64,000 nucleotides of DNA, taken from NCBI GenBank assembly GCA_037903475.1, contig JBAJFG010000545.1, positions 2,313,182 to 2,377,181 on the forward strand, in the 5' to 3' direction. The DNA is from Ancylostoma caninum (lineage: Eukaryota > Nematoda > Chromadorea > Rhabditida > Ancylostomatidae). The notes below the pieces were generated by a model. The model saw nothing but the letters and a program-made list of their open reading frames with translations. It was not told the origin of the DNA and made no database searches. Positions 62,847 to 64,000 of this stretch are shown here, piece by piece. Within the stretch, counting starts at the first letter, position 1; every line of letters begins with the position of its first letter. Position numbers and translations under genes: made by a program.

Positions 62847-63958
62847 ATGGCCGATGACGCGGGATTCGACGTCGACGACATGTTGGAGAACGCTTTGGAG
62901 TCGAAATCAACGGAGGTATGCAAGGAGTTGTGTGCAAGTGATTTTTTATTTTGTTTTGCTGTTTTCTTTTCTGTTAGATGAACTACTATGAACAGAAACA
63001 GGTTTATTATTTTCCTTCAATATCGAAGCCGGACTAGAGGTTGTTTTTATCCCGCGAAGAGAAAACCATTATGCACCTCAGGTGCATAGTTATGTCACAA
63101 TGGCATTTCGATGTTCTCGCGAACTTCTGGAAGGCATAGTCTGTATAAAAGAAATAGATGATAAAGTTCTTTCCTATTCTTTTCCTTTCAGAAATTTTTA
63201 AATAGCTTCTTGATTGTTCCAAGAAGCCGCTTTTATTTAGAGAAGGAATAACCACGTGATAGAATTCTACCTCGTAAAGATGTGGTTATGAGTTGTTCGG
63301 TTTAGTTAATCTTATACCGTCGATTAATCTTGAAAAGAGTGAATACCTTCTCTTTTAGCACAATACACGTTTGACCTAGTTACCGTCTAAATGATCGAAT
63401 GTGGGCACAAGGGGGTTTACAGTGTGTTTTTCCGGGAGTAAAATCGCACGCGATCTGATCCATTCCAATAGATCAAATTCTCAGTCGAAAGACCACGTGA
63501 AAGCGGAGGTTCCAGCAATTCGCACGTAGCCTTTGTACTGGGTCCGCAATTGCACCGATTTTACTCCCGGAAAAACACCATGTATCGTTGTCAAATATTC
63601 TTGATGTATACCCTTCTCCTTTTTTTAGAGCTATTTCTTTAAATTATATGCTTAAATTGTGTAAGTGAAGTTTGAATGTATGGTAATGACAGAATTACAA
63701 AATTCTCTTGGTATAATTCTCGTCAATAAGTACCGTGTGAATGTTTTGTAAAATTGATTGATCACAGCCATATGTGAACACTAGGCAAAAGTGCAGTATT
63801 TGTATCAGAGTTAATTTAACGCAGCATGCGACGATTTTAATAACATTCCATTTTCAGAATGTGAATGCACCAAAAGAAACGGCTCCTGCTGAAAAGGATA
63901 AGGAAAACGGTTCATCTAAGAAGAAGAAGGATAAGACTCGCAGCGGAAGTCGTTCACG
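62847..63958 (+). CDS. rbm-39: RBM39/CAPER-type splicing factor, N-terminal exons
   Basis: Exon 1 (62847-62915) encodes MADDAGFDVDDMLENAL and ends at a GTATGC donor in phase 0. Exon 2 (63858-63958) encodes a Lys-rich stretch (SSKKKKDKTRSGSRSR) opening an RS domain and ends at GTAAGG in phase 2. The acidic MADD..DVD.MLE start followed by K/R/S-rich sequence matches RBM39 (CAPER-alpha), a nuclear U2AF-related splicing factor with an RS domain and RNA-recognition motifs. The RRMs would lie beyond the window edge. The identification rests on about 57 residues, so it is good but not certain. Confidence 0.7.
63424..63578. mobile_element. MITE in RBM39 intron, family J
   Basis: GTGTTTTTCCGGGAGTAAAA and TTTTACTCCCGGAAAAACAC are perfect inverted termini, extended by CGCACG/GCACCG-like bases. 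The 155-bp element lies in the first intron of the RBM39-type gene and has no coding capacity. Confidence 0.85.
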
Positions 63959-64000
63959 GTAAGGAAAAGAATAAGTCGTTTGAGGATTTCTAGGATGAAG

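Overview
The window looks like nuclear DNA of a parasitic nematode, most likely clade V (strongylid/hookworm-like). The reasons are small exons with TTTTCAG-type acceptors, introns from about 45 nt to several kb, acceptor-like TTTNAG motifs directly before several start codons (expected for spliced-leader trans-splicing), two introns that fit only a GC-AG junction, and dense short inverted-repeat elements. Genes were rebuilt by joining exons whose reading phases agree and whose peptides continue a known domain. Exon borders are my reading of the sequence and may be off by a few bases.

Layout. 1-2.6 kb: repeats only. 2.6-6.4 kb (+): 3' part of a gene with a Pro/basic N-terminal region and a C-terminal MAM-like module. 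6.4-8.7 kb: intergenic, with tRNA-derived repeats. 8.7-17.7 kb (-): a complete secreted EMI + fasciclin (FAS1) matricellular protein of the periostin/TGFBI type. 17.7-19.8 kb: repeats. 19.8-21.1 kb (-): a peroxiredoxin-like 2 (PRXL2/FAM213) gene. 21.1-24.9 kb: empty apart from one repeat. 24.9-32.7 kb (-): two tandem thiolases (acetyl-CoA acetyltransferases); the upstream one has a mitochondrial presequence. 35.6-42.1 kb (-): a young LTR retrotransposon with 1.8-kb LTRs and only gag-protease inside. 43.8-57 kb (+): an ACAP/cnt-1 Arf GTPase-activating protein (BAR, PH, ArfGAP, ankyrin) with a likely second promoter. 57.3-59.9 kb: a large foldback repeat. 60.5-60.75 kb (-): a lone first exon of a tolloid-like astacin protease. 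62.8 kb to the end (+): the first two exons of an RBM39-type splicing factor.

The genes do not form one pathway; this is ordinary gene territory separated by mobile elements. The most unusual items are the LTR element without pol whose gag frame runs back through the primer-binding site into the LTR, the foldback element with tRNA-like arms, a 65-bp tandem duplication across an ArfGAP exon-intron border, the two GC-AG introns with the same GCATGT donor, and the astacin exon and ACAP 3' end that both stop at the foldback.
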